Shown: positions 5,254-7,455 of the stretch, piece by piece
Layout of the letters: every line of letters starts with the position of its first letter
Position numbering within the stretch: position 1 is the first letter of the stretch
Assembly: GCA_015295885.1 (NCBI GenBank)
Contig: DVEE01000421.1
Span: forward strand, 1 to 7,455
Direction of reading: 5' to 3'
From: Leptolyngbyaceae cyanobacterium M65_K2018_010
GTDB lineage: Bacteria > Cyanobacteriota > Cyanobacteriia > Phormidesmidales > Phormidesmidaceae
DNA length: 7,455 nt
Program-made: the position numbers and the translations under genes
Notes under the pieces: model-generated
Databases searched by the model: none
What the model saw: the letters and a program-made list of their open reading frames with translations, nothing else
What the model was told of the DNA's origin: nothing

Positions 5254-7455
5254 ATGCCTGCCCCTCCTTCACAGTCCTATTCTCTGCCAAGTACTGGGGT
5301 GCCTGGTATGTCTAATTGGCTCCAGGATAGTTTAGGGTGCCCCGGCATCAGCCTTCACACCAAACTGCGGGGCAATATTCTCCATGTCCTGTGCGAGACA
5401 GCAGAGCCCCTAGACCAATCGGCGGTGCTGCTGAGGTTGGTGCGATCGCTGCTCGATGACCGCGACCAGGGCTACCTGCAAAAGGCCTACCCCCAGGTTT
5501 ATCAGATCTACCTCTACAGTCGCGTAACGGGGCAGGCTACCCCCGATTGGACGGCACCGATCTACCTGAACCGGCTGGAGCGCCACCTCGCTCAACTGGT
5601 TCTAGAGGGGCAGGACGAAACGGATCTGAAAGCGGCCCAATCGCTGTTGGCCCACTATACCCAAGACCACCCTGACCAGTTCAACCCCAATGAGGGCAGG
5701 GCTGGGGCGGTGGTGCTCTCTAATTTAAGCTTGGCCCGCAAGGGCGATCCGGATGCGATCGCCTGGTATTTGAGCGAAACCCTGAGTGCTTTGGACGTGG
5801 GTGTGTGGGTCAGCATCAAAGCCATACCGGGCACAGCCCATTTACATCGCACCGCCATTGCCATTGACGATCTCAGGGCCATGGCCGCGAAGACCGATCA
5901 GACCGGGCCTACCGCCAATGCCGCGGCGGAACTCGCCGATACCACCATTCCCCGGCTATGGATTCTCTGCGAGGCCACCTATAGCCCGGATCCTTCCCTG
6001 ATTGCTCGCCCAACCGCCGAGCGCTTGCGTCTGCTGCATCTCACCCAGTTCAAAGATGCCGTGCTAGTGCTGCAGGTGCGGGGAGAAACTAAGCCAGACT
6101 GGAGCCTGCGCATAGACCTGACCCCGCCGGAAGAGATGCTGCGGGAATGGAGCCGTTGGGGAGATGTGGATGCCCTCCAGCGTCTGCTCACCGCCGATCT
6201 GGATCAATACCACATGGCCCTAGAGGCCAACCTGAGCAACGGCACCCTGCACCTCATTTGCCAGCCTCAAGGTCGAGATCACGCCCATCCCTTGGATAGG
6301 GCTGCGGCTAAGGCCGCAATAGTGGATACCTTGACCGCTACCCTAGATGCCTTGGCTCCCCAGGGCATCCACCGGGCCGTCATCTATGGCCAATCTTCCG
6401 ATCTGGAGGATCCGGCCTGGGTCCACTACCTGACCCTACCGGCGGAACACCACGCCGCCCTGGCGGATCCTCCCGAATACTTGGGCCAAACCGGTGACTT
6501 GCCTGCCATTGCCTTTTTGCTGACTCGGCAGCTCAATCCCAGCTTGGACGATCGGTTAGCCACCGGCGGTCTGCGAGTTCAGTTGTTGCTCCGCGACCAA
6601 CTACTCCACGTGATGGTGGATAGTCCTCTGTTGCCCCAACGTCGCTGGGTGGCCCCCCAAATCTATGACTATTTGCGGAGCCTGAGCCCCGTGGGCATTG
6701 AGGGAGTGCGTATCTATGGGCGTCGCTCGGGCCAACTGCAACCGGCCTGGAGCTATGGCCGAGACTTTGTCCGGCGCCAACGGTTAGTGCCTGAGTCGGA
6801 GCCTGAATTTACCGCCTCTGATGCCTACGTCAATGAATTATTAGTCCGCCCCGATGGGCCCATTTCCCCCACCGAGGTCGAGGCCGAGGCTGAGCCCACC
6901 CCGCTAGCCCTTTGGTGGGCGAACACCCTAGCCCAGGGACGGGGGCTGCTGGTGAAGTCTCAGCTCTTCACCGGCCCACAAACCGCTGGTGTCTTAGAAC
7001 CCATGGCAGAGCCGACTCGGGCTGATGGCGCTAAAATTGCCCTGATCTGGGCGGCGGTGGGGGTGCTGGTGGCCGTGCAATTCGATTGGGTGCTGGGGCA
7101 GGTGCTGAGCCCCCCCAGTAATGCGGCCAAGGCTGAGCCCATGGTCACAGTGGGTGCCTCGCCGCCCGCCGCCGAGGGCAAAGCCCGGGAATCCGACTTC
7201 GATGCTGCGCTAGCCGAGCTCAATTGGCCCCAGGGCAGTCAAAACCCTAACCATGAAGGATTTTTAACCTATCCAGAAGACCTCGCTGGAGAGACTGGGG
7301 CAGCCCTGGTCACTAGCCCCGATCAGCCGCTGGTGGCCCTCGATGATCTGGTCTCCCAAGCCCAGTTCCCTACCTTTAACAGTGAGCAGCTCGATCAAAA
7401 GTTAGCCCTGTACCAGCAACGGCTGGCCACCGCTGGCCCCGTGGATGTGATGATC
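5254..7455 (+). CDS. DUF1574-type membrane-anchored protein with N-terminal repeats (partial, 3' end outside window)
   Basis: The frame is open for 734 codons to the window end. Residues 30-510 are soluble and hold four diverged repeats. Each has a strand of the type LHVLCE (LHVLCE 43-48, LWILCE 235-240, LHLICQ 332-337, LHVMVD 451-456) and then a hydrophobic strand leading to P-[DA]-W (97-99, 281-283, 387-389, 497-499). A G-D-x-x-A-[IL] segment precedes the last three repeats (164, 303, 414). An acidic, proline-rich linker follows (about 535-550), then a single membrane helix at about 593-611. Basic residues before the helix suggest the N-terminus is inside and the C-terminus outside. The last residues, LDQKLALYQQRLATAGPVDVMI split by position 713-734, resemble my memory of the start of the cyanobacterial DUF1574 domain, where the SGNH-type serine comes next; that part is not visible. 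ATG at 5254 is the first start after an in-frame stop (5197); ATG at 5308, preceded by GGGG, is a real alternative and would remove 18 residues. Substrate unknown; a role in envelope glycan modification is conjecture. Confidence 0.85.
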   Translation, partial: MPAPPSQSYSLPSTGVPGMSNWLQDSLGCPGISLHTKLRGNILHVLCETAEPLDQSAVLLRLVRSLLDDRDQGYLQKAYPQVYQIYLYSRVTGQATPDWTAPIYLNRLERHLAQLVLEGQDETDLKAAQSLLAHYTQDHPDQFNPNEGRAGAVVLSNLSLARKGDPDAIAWYLSETLSALDVGVWVSIKAIPGTAHLHRTAIAIDDLRAMAAKTDQTGPTANAAAELADTTIPRLWILCEATYSPDPSLIARPTAERLRLLHLTQFKDAVLVLQVRGETKPDWSLRIDLTPPEEMLREWSRWGDVDALQRLLTADLDQYHMALEANLSNGTLHLICQPQGRDHAHPLDRAAAKAAIVDTLTATLDALAPQGIHRAVIYGQSSDLEDPAWVHYLTLPAEHHAALADPPEYLGQTGDLPAIAFLLTRQLNPSLDDRLATGGLRVQLLLRDQLLHVMVDSPLLPQRRWVAPQIYDYLRSLSPVGIEGVRIYGRRSGQLQPAWSYGRDFVRRQRLVPESEPEFTASDAYVNELLVRPDGPISPTEVEAEAEPTPLALWWANTLAQGRGLLVKSQLFTGPQTAGVLEPMAEPTRADGAKIALIWAAVGVLVAVQFDWVLGQVLSPPSNAAKAEPMVTVGASPPAAEGKARESDFDAALAELNWPQGSQNPNHEGFLTYPEDLAGETGAALVTSPDQPLVALDDLVSQAQFPTFNSEQLDQKLALYQQRLATAGPVDVMI
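5442..5449. repeat. HIP1 octamer
   Basis: GCGATCGC, here in the first repeat module of the DUF1574-type gene. It supports cyanobacterial origin and shows that this gene shares the genome signature. Confidence 0.85.
5755..5762. repeat. HIP1 octamer
   Basis: A second GCGATCGC in the DUF1574-type gene, 313 bases after the first. None occurs in the visible part of rfbF. Confidence 0.85.

Noticed and set aside
5655..7223. Minus-strand and alternative-frame ORFs across the right-hand gene
   Set aside because: They are shadows of the continuous 734-codon plus-strand frame, with low-complexity S/A/R-rich translations typical of antisense reading of GC-rich genes.

Overview
The window looks like a piece of a cyanobacterial chromosome. 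The evidence is a phosphoenolpyruvate carboxylase of the long cyanobacterial form, three copies of the HIP1 octamer GCGATCGC that is overrepresented in many cyanobacteria, and a large protein of a type I associate with cyanobacteria (N-terminal repeats plus a DUF1574-like start). The genus cannot be fixed from this sequence.

From left to right: (1) positions 1-716, minus strand, hold the first 238 codons of a glucose-1-phosphate cytidylyltransferase (rfbF/ddhA), which starts the CDP-deoxyhexose branch of surface polysaccharide synthesis; its 3' end lies outside the window. (2) Positions 717-1162 are non-coding and carry abutting palindromes just upstream of rfbF and one further hairpin. (3) Positions 1163-4291, minus strand, hold a complete ppc with all key catalytic and inhibitor-site residues that I could place. 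(4) Positions 4292-4489 hold the ppc leader, a -10-like element and a likely terminator for the next gene upstream. (5) Positions 4490-4735, minus strand, hold a probable 81-residue one-helix membrane protein of unknown function. (6) Positions 4736-5253 form a divergent intergenic region of 518 bases, rich in inverted repeats. (7) Positions 5254-7455, plus strand, hold the first 734 codons of a large membrane-anchored protein: four diverged copies of a module ending in a P-[DA]-W motif, one membrane helix, then the start of a region that I recall as the DUF1574 (SGNH-hydrolase-like) domain, cut by the window edge. This gene has no stop inside the window.

The genes do not form an obvious pathway. 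PEP carboxylase is central anaplerotic metabolism, rfbF begins a sugar-nucleotide route, and the DUF1574-type protein may act at the cell envelope. rfbF is clearly poorer in G+C than the other two large genes, which fits a polysaccharide cluster of separate origin lying downstream of ppc. I see no transposase, CRISPR array, tRNA, rRNA or phage gene. I found no convincing new biological system; the most unusual material is the repeat architecture of the right-hand protein and the cluster of strong inverted repeats in front of it.
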